Notes: a model not told the origin generated them from the letters alone. 64,000 bases of DNA from Sphingobacteriaceae bacterium DW12 (GCA_000783305.1 JROE01000004.1:434001-498000), one strand, 5' to 3'. Positions 1 to 8,477 are shown, counted from the stretch's first letter. Translations and numbers: made by a program.

Positions 1-863
1 ACGCTAGCTGGGGCGACACCACGGGAGAGGTTTGGGCCGAACGTAATGCTGTACTGGCCCAGTCGTCGATACGTGACGCAGCATTACTTCAAGATAAACA
101 GCCACGAGCCGATCCCTTTTCACCATATAAGATAGGCTCGGCGTACAATGCGATGATCTTTCCATTACACGATATACCTGTCACTGGAGCCATATGGTAT
201 CAAGGAGAGGCCAATATGGACAATCCAGCATACTATCCAGAGTTGTTAGAGACGTTGGTCCAAAGTTGGCGGACCTTATGGAACAAATCAGCAAAGGACT
301 TTTCTTTTTACATAGCCCAAATATGCCCTTACAAGCGCATGTATGATTTCAAGACCAATTATGCCAATCCCAATATGCGATTCGCACAACTTCAGGCCAG
401 TACAAAAATAGCACATAGTGGCTTGATCAGCAATGATGACATAGCCGATTTAGAGGATATACATCCCAAGAATAAAAGAGATGTCGGGTTACGATTCGCC
501 TATCTAGCATTAGCGGATAAATATAACAGACCCGAAGGTGATCGATCTCCGGTTTTTGACCGATCAACCCATGATGGAAGTAAGATGATAATTGATTTTA
601 AATTTGCAGAAGCAGGGTTAAAGACAAGAGATGGAGCACCGCCTACGCAATTTGAAATAGCAGGCGAAGACAGACAGTTTTATCCTGCACATGGAGAGAT
701 TTTGGGCAATAAGGTTATACTTAGCTCGTCTAATGTACCAAGTCCTACGGCGGCACGGCTTGGATGGAGTTATACTAAGGTCAGCAATCTGGTCAGTAGT
801 AGTGGACTGCCCGTCAGCATCTTTAAGACGTATACATGGGCAGACCTTCAGGAGGAGAAGTAA
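1..863 (+). CDS. Sialate O-acetylesterase, C-terminal part (5' end outside window)
   Basis: The frame is open from base 3, so the gene starts upstream of the window and about 287 residues are visible. The family (SGNH hydrolase, SASA domain) removes O-acetyl groups from sialic acids or other sugars. Visible family marks are SWGDTTGEVW near the left edge, the block IWYQGEANM, and a C-terminal DLEDIHPKNK segment carrying the Asp/His pair of the catalytic triad; the nucleophile Ser (GQSN block) lies upstream of the window. The last third is the usual beta-rich accessory region. A strong stem-loop follows the stop (888-920). It lies on the plus strand at the edge of a minus-strand locus with three sialidase-fold proteins, which suggests a shared target glycan. 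In this family the name sialate is often only nominal; other acetylated sugars are possible. Confidence 0.88.
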   Translation, partial: ASWGDTTGEVWAERNAVLAQSSIRDAALLQDKQPRADPFSPYKIGSAYNAMIFPLHDIPVTGAIWYQGEANMDNPAYYPELLETLVQSWRTLWNKSAKDFSFYIAQICPYKRMYDFKTNYANPNMRFAQLQASTKIAHSGLISNDDIADLEDIHPKNKRDVGLRFAYLALADKYNRPEGDRSPVFDRSTHDGSKMIIDFKFAEAGLKTRDGAPPTQFEIAGEDRQFYPAHGEILGNKVILSSSNVPSPTAARLGWSYTKVSNLVSSSGLPVSIFKTYTWADLQEEK

Positions 864-887
864 GGAACAAAAAAATCACACAGTCAC

Positions 888-923
888 AATTTGATTGGAA
901 GAAATACTTCCAATCAAATTTTT
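888..923 (+). terminator. Stem-loop terminator after the esterase
   Basis: A perfect 14-bp inverted repeat (888-901 with 907-920) closes a 5-nt loop and runs directly into a short T stretch (919-923). It lies 25 nt after the esterase stop codon and before the sigma-factor gene, so it separates the two transcription units. Confidence 0.8.
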
Positions 924-969
924 GTTATATTTAGTAGTTAGCTCCTTTTTAACCTAGATTAAGCTTTCG

Positions 970-1560
970 ATGAAAACCGATATTGGATATTTTCAAGATT
1001 TTAAAAATGGCCGTGAGTCTGCCCTAAAATATCTGATGGCTAGATATGGTAAAGAGCTGCGCTTCTTTGCGCACTCAATCATTCACAATAAGGAGATGGC
1101 TGAAGAAATTGTATCTGATACTTTTTTCAAGCTCTGGTTGCGTCGAGACAAGGTAGTAAAGGAGTGTAATATAAAGGCTTTTCTGTTTATCGCCACACGT
1201 AATGCTTGCTATGACTACATCGATTCCTCACAGTATAAGAGATATTTGGATGCTGTTGCGATCGAGGAGGAAACTGCGATGGCGGATGACGACATCATGA
1301 CTAGGATAATTCGGGTGGAATTGACTCAACTGATCGTGTCCGAATTGGACAAGCTTCCCGAGCAACAAGCGGCAGTATTCAAAATGACATATTTAGAAGA
1401 CCTTAATGTAGACGAAATTTGCGCTAGACTCAATACAACTGCAAGCAATGTCTATTTTGCGCGATCAAAGGCAATATCCGCTCTCAAGGAAACTTTTAAA
1501 AGAAAGAATGTACTTATCTACATCTTATTCTGTTGTCTATCCGTGTCAATCAGGATGTAA
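970..1560 (+). CDS. RNA polymerase ECF sigma factor (Bacteroidota SusC/D-associated type)
   Basis: A 196-residue ECF sigma-70 factor. Region 2 is seen at about residues 14-80 (LKYLMARYGKELRFFAHSII, then AEEIVSDTFFKLW). Region 4 is seen at about 120-175 (LPEQQAAVFKMTYLEDLNVD, then the helix-turn-helix around NTTASNVYFARSKA). The start ATG is the first in frame after the terminator. No FecR anti-sigma gene or STN-type SusC adjoins it, unlike the second sigma gene in this window, so it is an orphan here. The last 15-17 residues are strongly hydrophobic (LIYILFCCLSVSIRM), an unusual tail for a soluble sigma factor. It may control genes elsewhere or the flanking glycan loci. Confidence 0.9.
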   Translation: MKTDIGYFQDFKNGRESALKYLMARYGKELRFFAHSIIHNKEMAEEIVSDTFFKLWLRRDKVVKECNIKAFLFIATRNACYDYIDSSQYKRYLDAVAIEEETAMADDDIMTRIIRVELTQLIVSELDKLPEQQAAVFKMTYLEDLNVDEICARLNTTASNVYFARSKAISALKETFKRKNVLIYILFCCLSVSIRM

Positions 1561-1626
1561 CAAAAGGTGAGTTATTCAGTTGACATTTGAAAGAGCGTCT
1601 AACTGCTAGGAAGCAGAACCAATGTG

Positions 1627-1642
1627 TAGGACCGCGGTCCTA
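1627..1642. promoter_or_regulatory. 16-bp perfect palindrome upstream of the AraC gene
   Basis: TAGGACCGCGGTCCTA is fully self-complementary and sits in the 201-nt gap between the sigma gene and the AraC gene, about 120 nt before the AraC start. A partial copy, GGTCCTAT, recurs at about 1711. A second small inverted repeat, AATATA-GCC-TATATT, lies at 1692-1706. It may be an operator or the end of the sigma transcript; the sequence alone cannot decide. Confidence 0.4.
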
Positions 1643-1761
1643 TTCGATACACCTTTCCACATCGTACACAAAACTGATACTATTTTTCAAAAATATAGCC
1701 TATATTACGGGTCCTATACTTTTTTTATATAAATTTAGGATACCTAACCACTAGAACTGTA

Positions 1762-2628
1762 ATGAAAGCAATCGAATATAGGCTCCCCAAGGAATTTGAT
1801 AAATCTTTTATCGTATTTAATGAAAAAGGCAGTCACTTTCCATGCCCTTGGCACTATCATCCAGAATATGAACTGGTTCTCGTCCACAAAAGTACAGGAA
1901 AGCGAATGGTAGGGGATCATATTGGACATTTTGGGGAGAATGATCTGGTACTCATGGGACCAGACCTGCCACATGTATGGGTGAATGACAATACGTTCTT
2001 AAAAAATCCGGTCCAGGAAGCTGCAGATGCGACGGTAATCCATTTCTCATCCAATTTTATCGGTCAAGATATTTTAAACATTCCTGAGTTTTCGGCATTG
2101 ATTGAAATCTTGACTCTCTCCTCGCGCGGCATTTATATCCACAGTAAAGAAAAGTATAAAATCGCTGAAATAATGAGTAAAATGATAGATGAAAGTGGTC
2201 TAAAACGACTCGCCTCTATTTTTGAAATATTTGATATCGTCTGTTCCCTCAAAGATTTCACGCTCTTAGCGAGTCCTAATTTTGCTTCCCATAATATTAA
2301 AGAAACCAGCAGACACAGTAAGATTAATGACTATATCCTACGGAATTTTCACAAACAGATTACATTAAGGGAAGTGGCGGATGAAGCCAATATGGCGACA
2401 ACGACATTTTGCAATTTCTTTAAAGAACAATATAGGATGACATTTGTAGAATATGTGACCCAAATCCGTATTGGGCATTTTTGCAAGCTCATATCGGATA
2501 AGGACAAATCTATTCTGGAAGCAGCTTACATCTGCGGATTCAATAGTATTGCCAATTTCAATAGACAGTTTAAGAAAATAAAGGGCATGTCGCCTTCAGA
2601 ATTCAAACGGGTAGTGGTAGTTAATTAA
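1762..2628 (+). CDS. AraC-family transcriptional regulator with cupin sensor domain
   Basis: A 288-residue regulator. The N-terminal cupin-like sensor (about residues 20-110) carries the HYHPEYELV motif typical of sugar-sensing AraC proteins. The C-terminal double helix-turn-helix (about 185-285) includes ITLREVADEANMATTTFCNF and the second-helix signature FNSIANFNRQFKKIKGMSPS. It is transcribed toward the 33-kb minus-strand glycan locus and ends 46 nt from it. It is the only non-ECF DNA-binding regulator beside that locus, so it is the best candidate for controlling it, possibly with a sugar acid as effector. That link rests on position alone. Confidence 0.9.
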   Translation: MKAIEYRLPKEFDKSFIVFNEKGSHFPCPWHYHPEYELVLVHKSTGKRMVGDHIGHFGENDLVLMGPDLPHVWVNDNTFLKNPVQEAADATVIHFSSNFIGQDILNIPEFSALIEILTLSSRGIYIHSKEKYKIAEIMSKMIDESGLKRLASIFEIFDIVCSLKDFTLLASPNFASHNIKETSRHSKINDYILRNFHKQITLREVADEANMATTTFCNFFKEQYRMTFVEYVTQIRIGHFCKLISDKDKSILEAAYICGFNSIANFNRQFKKIKGMSPSEFKRVVVVN

Positions 2629-2674
2629 AAGAATACTACTTGGGTGGATAACGTAGCAAATCATGCAGGGTCAA

Positions 2675-3460
2675 CTACTGAACAGTATAGCCACCATCGA
2701 TGATGACTGATTGTCCGGTAATACCCTTCGCTTGTTCGCCCAATAGATAGAGGGTATAATCGGCAACCTCGCTAACCTCCAACAGTCTACGTTGTGGAAT
2801 AAGGGGTAGTAGGATATCTTCTAGCACGCGATCCACCGCTACCTTGTGCGCACGTCCGAGGTCAGTCAACTGATTTCGCAGTAACGGTGTGTCTACATAA
2901 CCTGGACATACTGCATTGACAGTAATTCCATATGCAGCACCTTCCAACGCCGCTACTTTTGTAAGACCTACAACACCATGCTTTGCACTATTGTAAGCTG
3001 CTTTTCCTGCGAAACCAATCACTCCATTGACAGAAGCCATATTGACAATCCGACCATATCCTCTTTGCTTCATAACCGGAAACACGTGCTTAATAGCAAA
3101 AAACGGGGCAACCAACATCAACTTAATCATAGACTCAAACTCATGTGAAGGGAATTGATCAATTGCAGCGACAAATTGCCTACCTGCATTGTTGACCAAA
3201 ATATCAATTCGTCCGGTATCTACCACAATTTCTTGAAATACCCGCTCGAGACTAGACTCATCGGTAATATCACATGCTATACCTATAGCACTGAATCCTT
3301 GCTCGACGAGCATTTGGGCTTGCACGCTTACCTCTTGTGCCTCGAGATCTAGGAGATAGACCTCTGCTCCAACCGAAGCTAACCGCTTAGCGACTTCCAG
3401 TCCAATGCCGCTTGCAGCTCCAGTGACAATAGCTACCCTATCTTTCATATCCACTTTCAT
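2675..3460 (-). CDS. SDR oxidoreductase, 3-hydroxybutyrate dehydrogenase-like
   Basis: A 261-residue classical short-chain dehydrogenase. The cofactor motif TGAASGIG is at residues 13-20, NNAG at 90-93, and the catalytic Ser143, Tyr156 and Lys160 (YNSAK) are all present. NAVCPGYVDTPL after the active site is characteristic of the D-3-hydroxybutyrate dehydrogenase branch, which also contains sugar-acid and 2-keto-3-deoxy-acid dehydrogenases. It is the last gene of the MFS/aldolase operon and directly abuts the previous SDR gene with no gap. In this setting oxidation of a sugar-acid hydroxyl is more likely than ketone-body metabolism. Substrate unknown. Confidence 0.88.
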   Translation of the reverse strand: MKVDMKDRVAIVTGAASGIGLEVAKRLASVGAEVYLLDLEAQEVSVQAQMLVEQGFSAIGIACDITDESSLERVFQEIVVDTGRIDILVNNAGRQFVAAIDQFPSHEFESMIKLMLVAPFFAIKHVFPVMKQRGYGRIVNMASVNGVIGFAGKAAYNSAKHGVVGLTKVAALEGAAYGITVNAVCPGYVDTPLLRNQLTDLGRAHKVAVDRVLEDILLPLIPQRRLLEVSEVADYTLYLLGEQAKGITGQSVIIDGGYTVQ

Positions 3461-4237
3461 TTAAGCATTAAGACCTCCGTCCAAAAGAATATTCTCTCCA
3501 TTGATATATTCACCTGCTTTGGACAACAGCAACACCACCAAGCCCTTGATATCATCTTTATTGGCCATTCGCCCCAAGGGTACCTTGCGACAGTAATTGA
3601 TTACGAATTGCGCGGGCTGATTGTTATACAGCCCCCCGGGGCTAATGCAGTTAAAACGTACATTTTTACCTGCAAATACTTTGACCATGTATCTCGATAG
3701 ATTGATCAAGCCCGCATTGTGGAAGAAATAATCTGGTGGTAAATCGCCCATATCTGTACCTTCATAGTTGCTCAAATCGGGACCTTTCATGCCCATCATA
3801 GATGCAATGTTGACTACTGAACCACCACCTGATAGTACAATCAAATCCGTCAATTCTCGTAATAAAAAAAACATCCCTGTGGCATTGGAGAGCATAGACC
3901 GATCGAATTGTTCAATCGTATCACGATAACCTTTGACTGGCCTCGAAACAGCATTGTTAACGAAACCATGCAAATGACCATACCTATTGATAATCTCCTC
4001 CTTTAGGGCAAGCATAGACGCTATATTATCTTGATCGACACACATGGCATCCACATCTAGGCCCCGTTCTTGGAAGGTTTGGGCGGTGGTCTGAGCCCTT
4101 TTCAAATCACGGGAGGTGGTAATCACAGTGGCGCCAGCCTCGGCGAGGGCTTCGACAATGCAGCCTCCATAGTTGCCAGATCCACCTGTAACCAACACAA
4201 CTTTGTCTTTTAAGCTAAATAATTCCTTAACATTCAT
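3461..4237 (-). CDS. SDR oxidoreductase with Asn in place of the catalytic Lys
   Basis: A short-chain dehydrogenase of 258 residues from the ATG at 4237. An in-frame upstream ATG at 4285 would add 16 residues inside the preceding gene. The chosen start gives an 11-nt overlap with the preceding stop and places the Rossmann motif TGGSGNYG at the normal position (about 18). It also has NNAV and catalytic Ser (IAS). The active-site segment reads DYFFHNAGLINLSRYM, so Tyr170 is followed four residues later by Asn174 instead of Lys. The family is usually linked to gluconate or 2-keto-sugar-acid reduction. Loss of the Lys suggests altered or absent redox activity. Confidence 0.85.
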   Translation of the reverse strand: MNVKELFSLKDKVVLVTGGSGNYGGCIVEALAEAGATVITTSRDLKRAQTTAQTFQERGLDVDAMCVDQDNIASMLALKEEIINRYGHLHGFVNNAVSRPVKGYRDTIEQFDRSMLSNATGMFFLLRELTDLIVLSGGGSVVNIASMMGMKGPDLSNYEGTDMGDLPPDYFFHNAGLINLSRYMVKVFAGKNVRFNCISPGGLYNNQPAQFVINYCRKVPLGRMANKDDIKGLVVLLLSKAGEYINGENILLDGGLNA

Positions 4238-5156
4238 CTTTATAGAAAATAGGTATGCCGCCCTGCAGGTAACTATCCTTTGCATTTATAATGACTTGCA
4301 TGAGGCGATAAGTTTTATTAAAATCCAATCGGGACTTACCTTCCTTGACCGAACGTACAAATTCAATGATATTGTCCCGAAACATCGCATATGAATTTTT
4401 GATATCAATCAACTTCCAATCTTGTTGCCCAAAAAATGAAACTTGGAAGGTGCCAGCGATATGGTTGTAAAGATGTAGGGTAATATCAGTACCACTTTCC
4501 AACCTGACCAACACAATCTCTTTATCTGCCCCCCCAACATGCTGTACATGTAGAGGAAGGGGATCATCTAGCACACTGAAGATTGCTTCCAAAAGATGAA
4601 TCCCATATTTCTTCCAATCTTTTTTCCCCACTGCGGTAACTAATTCTATAACACCCAAAGTGGCCAACTCTTGCTTCAATGCTCGACATTCATTTGCATA
4701 GCGCATGGACGAACATGACATGATAAAGTGGCCCTGCTTGACCTGATCATTAAACCAACCTAGGTCTTCTTGGGAATAGGCCAATGGCTTGTCTATAAAT
4801 ATCGGAATCCCCGCTTGTATAAATGGCTTTGCCATCTCAACATGATTTTCAGGGTCATCCCTAGCCAAGATAACAGCATCCACTTGCCCTACCATATCTG
4901 CCAGTTGAAGAACGACATTGTCTATTTTCGAAGACCTAGCTATCCATTCAGCCATCGAACTCTCCTGACACCACACGTGCGTAACCTTCGCATCATCAAT
5001 ACCCAATGTATCTTTATTCGCCTGAAGATAAGATGCCACTGCCGGATACCCTGCATGCACGATAATCTCACTATCGAAAGCTCCATTGATAATCGACGAC
5101 CAAGAATAGGGATGGGCATTCCCCTCACTCATACCAATAATACCGATTCTTGTCAT
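4227..5156 (-). CDS. Gfo/Idh/MocA-family oxidoreductase
   Basis: An NAD(P)-dependent sugar or sugar-acid dehydrogenase family protein. The start is taken at the ATG at 5156, which forms an ATGA overlap with the previous stop and leaves MTRIGIIG at the N-terminus; ATGs at 5177 and 5162 are also in frame. This gives 309 residues. The N-terminal Rossmann fold has an unusual loop (GIIGMSEGNAHPY instead of GxGxxG). The catalytic EKP motif appears as FIDKPLA. The C-terminal substrate domain is recognisable but short. It is translationally coupled to both neighbours in an operon of a transporter, an aldolase and redox enzymes, so a step in sugar-acid catabolism is likely. Confidence 0.85.
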   Translation of the reverse strand: MTRIGIIGMSEGNAHPYSWSSIINGAFDSEIIVHAGYPAVASYLQANKDTLGIDDAKVTHVWCQESSMAEWIARSSKIDNVVLQLADMVGQVDAVILARDDPENHVEMAKPFIQAGIPIFIDKPLAYSQEDLGWFNDQVKQGHFIMSCSSMRYANECRALKQELATLGVIELVTAVGKKDWKKYGIHLLEAIFSVLDDPLPLHVQHVGGADKEIVLVRLESGTDITLHLYNHIAGTFQVSFFGQQDWKLIDIKNSYAMFRDNIIEFVRSVKEGKSRLDFNKTYRLMQVIINAKDSYLQGGIPIFYKDEC

Positions 5157-6106
5157 AACCATCCTTTTTTGTCCCATTCAGCCAAATTCAGGCACTCCGG
5201 TGATGGATAGGCCAGTTTCTTGGAGTCGGCAAAAATTTGGTCATTGAGACCTTGTCCGCTGACATTTGCTATAGCCGCCAATAAAAACTTTTCTTTATCT
5301 ATTCCTACTAGGACACTTGAAACCTGTTCATACCGAAGAGCAAACTTAGTTGCGTAAGCTGCAAAGCTGTCAAAATGATGACCTGCAATCTCCCTTAGCA
5401 TAGCGATATGATTGGCGACCGATTGAAGCGCTGAATCCATCGGAAATATTCGATCGGTCAATAAACCACGCATCAGTACCGAACGGACGATGATGGCTAT
5501 TCCTTTTTCTTTTGCTTGATCGAAACAGATCGCATGCGATTGGTCCATTAAGTTGAAGGGGAGTTGAACAACGTCCCATATGCCTGATTCAACGGCCAAA
5601 AGTGACTCCTCTGCACGGTAAACCGACACACCAATGTTGCGTACACGTCCCTGATTCTTTAAGTCTAAAAATATGCGGGCAACATCATGGTTGTTGAGGA
5701 TATCCAAGTCGGCGTAGTGTACCATAAAGACGTCAATATAATCTGTGCGTAAGCTGGTCAGGCTTTGTTCCAATGACTGATGGACAATAGTCTTGAGTTC
5801 ATCGTAACACGGAATATTTCCAAGAGAATTTCTAAAATGGATACATTTGGTGGCTAATACAATCTCAGAACGTATCTCCTCAAATGCTACTCCCATTAAT
5901 CGTTCGCTATCCCCATACAATCTCGCGGTATCAAAAAAATTAACTCCCTGCTTAACAGCCTCGCGCAACAAATCAATGGCAGCAGACTCTTCAGGCATCT
6001 CTGTCTTACCCGCGGTACCAATGCCATACGGCATACCAATCTCTACACCTCCGAAGGCTACCTCGGATACACGAAGTTCTGTACGTCCTAATAAACGATG
6101 TTTCAT
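5153..6106 (-). CDS. Aldo/keto reductase
   Basis: A 317-residue NADPH-type aldo/keto reductase with a TIM barrel. The catalytic tetrad is intact: Asp59 and Tyr64 in FFDTARLYGDSE, Lys87 in LATKCIHF and His130 in FMVHYAD. The N-terminus MKHRLLGRTELRVSEVAFGG is typical of the branch that includes D-threo-aldose (L-fucose/galactose) 1-dehydrogenases. It lies between the HpaI-type aldolase (73 nt) and the Gfo/Idh/MocA gene (ATGA overlap). It may reduce the aldehyde released by the aldolase or oxidise a free aldose. The direction cannot be told from sequence. Confidence 0.9.
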   Translation of the reverse strand: MKHRLLGRTELRVSEVAFGGVEIGMPYGIGTAGKTEMPEESAAIDLLREAVKQGVNFFDTARLYGDSERLMGVAFEEIRSEIVLATKCIHFRNSLGNIPCYDELKTIVHQSLEQSLTSLRTDYIDVFMVHYADLDILNNHDVARIFLDLKNQGRVRNIGVSVYRAEESLLAVESGIWDVVQLPFNLMDQSHAICFDQAKEKGIAIIVRSVLMRGLLTDRIFPMDSALQSVANHIAMLREIAGHHFDSFAAYATKFALRYEQVSSVLVGIDKEKFLLAAIANVSGQGLNDQIFADSKKLAYPSPECLNLAEWDKKGWL

Positions 6107-6179
6107 CCTTATAAATTATTTTTCATTTACATGCCCGTCATCAATGTTTTGGAATAGCGGGATGTATTATCTTTTTCGT

Positions 6180-6986
6180 CTACTTTTGTTGCTCCAAATA
6201 AGATGTACTTCCTAGATGATCTTTAGCTCCAAATGCCTCTAAAATGTCCTGGCAATAGTTCTTGATTCCAATGACATCTGCTCCCACACTCACAAAATGA
6301 TAGCCCATATTAAAAAGCTCTTCCAAATTTTCCTTAGCACCTACGGTAGCAGCAAATTTGCCATGTGCATTGGCTACTTGAGCGACACGCGCTCTCGTCT
6401 CTAGAAGCAGAGGATGGTCCCACTGTCCTGGGGCACCGATACCCTGACTGAAATCTCCAGGACCAAAGAACAACATATCATAGCCCTCTAGTTGGGCAAT
6501 CGCATCCAATTCAACCAAGGGCTCGGGATCTTCGATCTGCAAAACCACAAACCTTTCTCTATTTGCAGTCTCTAAATAATGCTCAAAGTCAGTCATTGTG
6601 TAAGCACCATCGGCATTCCCTCCGTCAATAGGCCGTCTTCCAATAGGGTGAAAACGGGTCATGTGGACTACATCTTTGGCATCTTGCAAACTCATGATAT
6701 GTGGAACCAAAATACCCGTTGCATCTAGCTCCAACGCCCTTATGTAGTCACTATAACTCCCTCTTGCTACACGCACCATCAAATCGACGTCTTGACTCTT
6801 AGTGGCCCATACATGACCTGCTAAAGTCGACCAATCTTGACCAATGTGCTCTTGGTCCACCCATATGCAATCGAAACCACAAAGTGCAGCCAACTCGGCT
6901 ACTTGAGGGTCTTTTAAATTCACTTTAAAACAGCTGGGGTGTAGACCATTCCGCAGCTTTGCAAGTACTTTACTTTTGCGCATCAT
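6180..6986 (-). CDS. HpaI/HpcH-family class II pyruvate aldolase
   Basis: A 268-residue metal-dependent aldolase that splits 2-keto-3-deoxy acids into pyruvate and an aldehyde. Family residues are all visible: His47 in WVDQEH, Arg72 in LMVRVA, metal ligand Glu152 in LQIEDPEP and metal ligand Asp178 in FFGPGDFS. Known relatives act on 2-dehydro-3-deoxyglucarate, 2-keto-3-deoxy-L-rhamnonate and homoprotocatechuate-derived acids. Its ATG overlaps the MFS stop (ATGA). With three sialidase-fold proteins upstream, which act on glycosides of 2-keto acids in characterised cases, this enzyme could replace the absent NanA lyase in cleaving the released acid. That role is inference. Confidence 0.9.
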   Translation of the reverse strand: MMRKSKVLAKLRNGLHPSCFKVNLKDPQVAELAALCGFDCIWVDQEHIGQDWSTLAGHVWATKSQDVDLMVRVARGSYSDYIRALELDATGILVPHIMSLQDAKDVVHMTRFHPIGRRPIDGGNADGAYTMTDFEHYLETANRERFVVLQIEDPEPLVELDAIAQLEGYDMLFFGPGDFSQGIGAPGQWDHPLLLETRARVAQVANAHGKFAATVGAKENLEELFNMGYHFVSVGADVIGIKNYCQDILEAFGAKDHLGSTSYLEQQK

Positions 6987-8221
6987 ATTTTGATTCTTTT
7001 AGGCTTAGGGGTTAAATAAAAAAGTAACAGTGCACAGATTACCATCGTAAGGGCTGCGACCCGGAACACTGAACTCAAATTGACGTCAGCATCACGAAGG
7101 ACTCCTGCAACATATATTCCTATGCCTCCGATGATGCAGCTACAAAAATTCAAAATTCCATATCCTGTGGCCAAATATCGTTGATCAATAGTCATGGCCA
7201 AAATGGGCATCATATTGGCATCAATAAAAGGACGGGTAAAGGCGTATATAACAAAACCAATGACCGTAATCATCAAAAAATCGGTGTAACTAGCCAAAAA
7301 TATGCCTGGAACGGCAATTAAAAACCCTATTGCTGGTAGTAGAATGCGGGCATTTCGATTGGATTTGGCCCACCAATCAGCCATAGCACCGCCCAACACT
7401 ACACCGAGGAGCATGGCAGTAAAGAAATACACAGTCGAATATACACCTGCTTCTGTCTGTGACAAATTAAATTTTTCTTTATAATAGGTAGGCAACCAAC
7501 CGTTTATCATCCAACTGACTGCTCCTGCTAGTCCCCAAATCATCACAACCAGATTAAAAGACCTATTTCCAAACAGCTTTTTGAAAGCCTGTAAAAATCC
7601 GATATCCTCCTGTGCTTGGGAATAGTCCATATCGACATGGTTCAAGGACGTAGGTTTGTCTTTTAAAAAAAACATCAAAAACAGTGCATAAATAACGCCA
7701 ATAGCTCCAAAAATATGAAAAGCATAATGCCAACCGTGAGTCTCCGCAATCCAACCGCCTATGAATCCCAAACTTTGTCCAACATACACCCCTCCAATAT
7801 GCAAGCCTGTGGCAGTGGACTTGGAATTTCCAGGATGGTAGTCGACAATCAACGCTAAAGCGGCGGGTATATAGCATGCTTCGCTCAAGCCCATGAGGGC
7901 ACGCGCAAATAGTAAACCCTCAAAATTATGGGCCAAAGATGTAAGCCAGGTGACCAGAGACCAAATAAAGAGGCTGCCAATGATGACCTTACTCCTATTG
8001 AACTTGTCGGCTAAATATCCCGCTATAGGACTAGCCAGTCCATATACCCATAAGAAAACAGACGTCAATAAGCCAAACTGTGCGTCTGACATCGGAATCT
8101 CTTCGATGATACTTGAACGCATAGTCGTAATCATCATACGGTCCAAATAATTCAGACACCCTACAACACAAAGCATTGCCACCAACAACCAGGGATAATA
8201 CGATTTCTTATTCATCTTCAT
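6983..8221 (-). CDS. MFS transporter, anion:cation symporter (hexuronate/sugar-acid) type
   Basis: A 412-residue major facilitator with about 12 membrane helices in two halves. The N-terminal helix LLVAMLCVVGCLNYLDRMMI resembles the start of ExuT/GudP-type organic-anion symporters, with the Asn-Tyr-Leu-Asp-Arg motif in TM1. The cytoplasmic loop between TM2 and TM3 has GYLADKFNRSKVI. It is the first gene of an operon with an aldolase and four dehydrogenases, so it should import their substrate, probably a sugar acid. The preceding 256-nt gap carries a -7-like box (8276-8269) and inverted repeats, which supports a separate promoter. Confidence 0.9.
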   Translation of the reverse strand: MKMNKKSYYPWLLVAMLCVVGCLNYLDRMMITTMRSSIIEEIPMSDAQFGLLTSVFLWVYGLASPIAGYLADKFNRSKVIIGSLFIWSLVTWLTSLAHNFEGLLFARALMGLSEACYIPAALALIVDYHPGNSKSTATGLHIGGVYVGQSLGFIGGWIAETHGWHYAFHIFGAIGVIYALFLMFFLKDKPTSLNHVDMDYSQAQEDIGFLQAFKKLFGNRSFNLVVMIWGLAGAVSWMINGWLPTYYKEKFNLSQTEAGVYSTVYFFTAMLLGVVLGGAMADWWAKSNRNARILLPAIGFLIAVPGIFLASYTDFLMITVIGFVIYAFTRPFIDANMMPILAMTIDQRYLATGYGILNFCSCIIGGIGIYVAGVLRDADVNLSSVFRVAALTMVICALLLFYLTPKPKRIKI

Positions 8222-8268
8222 CTGTCTACTGCTATAATAGGTTTATCGTTATGGTATTACAATCTGCT

Positions 8269-8300
8269 CAAATTTAAGATTTAGGTTTCAGCAAGACCTA
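8269..8300 (-). promoter_or_regulatory. Candidate promoter/operator of the MFS-aldolase operon
   Basis: On the minus strand TAAATTTG (8276-8269) matches the Bacteroidota -7 consensus TAnnTTTG and lies about 48 nt before the ATG. No good TTTG -33 box is seen at the usual distance. Just upstream an inverted repeat TAGGT-N9-ACCTA (8282-8300) sits where a regulator could act. This is a short degenerate match, so support is modest. Confidence 0.35.
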
Positions 8301-8302
8301 TT

Positions 8303-8389
8303 AAAATATGCTGCTTTGTGCGCATATTTTTCATCTCTAACTATTTTTTTGATCTGTTAGTGTCTCCACTAAAAGCAGAAGGAGACTAA
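8303..8389 (-). terminator. Inverted repeats ending the SusCD1 operon
   Basis: Two hairpin-forming repeats follow the last gene of the upstream operon. One has 9-bp arms (8303-8311 with 8322-8330) and a 10-nt loop, followed on the minus strand by an AT-rich stretch. The other pairs 8357-8367 with 8381-8389 with a 2-nt bulge. Either could terminate the SusC1 operon before the MFS promoter. Neither has a long T tract, so a regulatory role is possible. Confidence 0.4.
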
Positions 8390-8477
8390 TCATATTTAAG
8401 ATTTACTTGTGTAAAAAGAATGAGTTTCTAAACATGCACGGTACATCTGGATATTATTAGATGGTGGGACTAAGGCT

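Noticed and set aside
4770..5210. 146-codon plus-strand frame opposite the Gfo/Idh/MocA gene
   Set aside because: Rich in His, Arg and Ile as expected for an antisense shadow; the opposite strand has clear family motifs.
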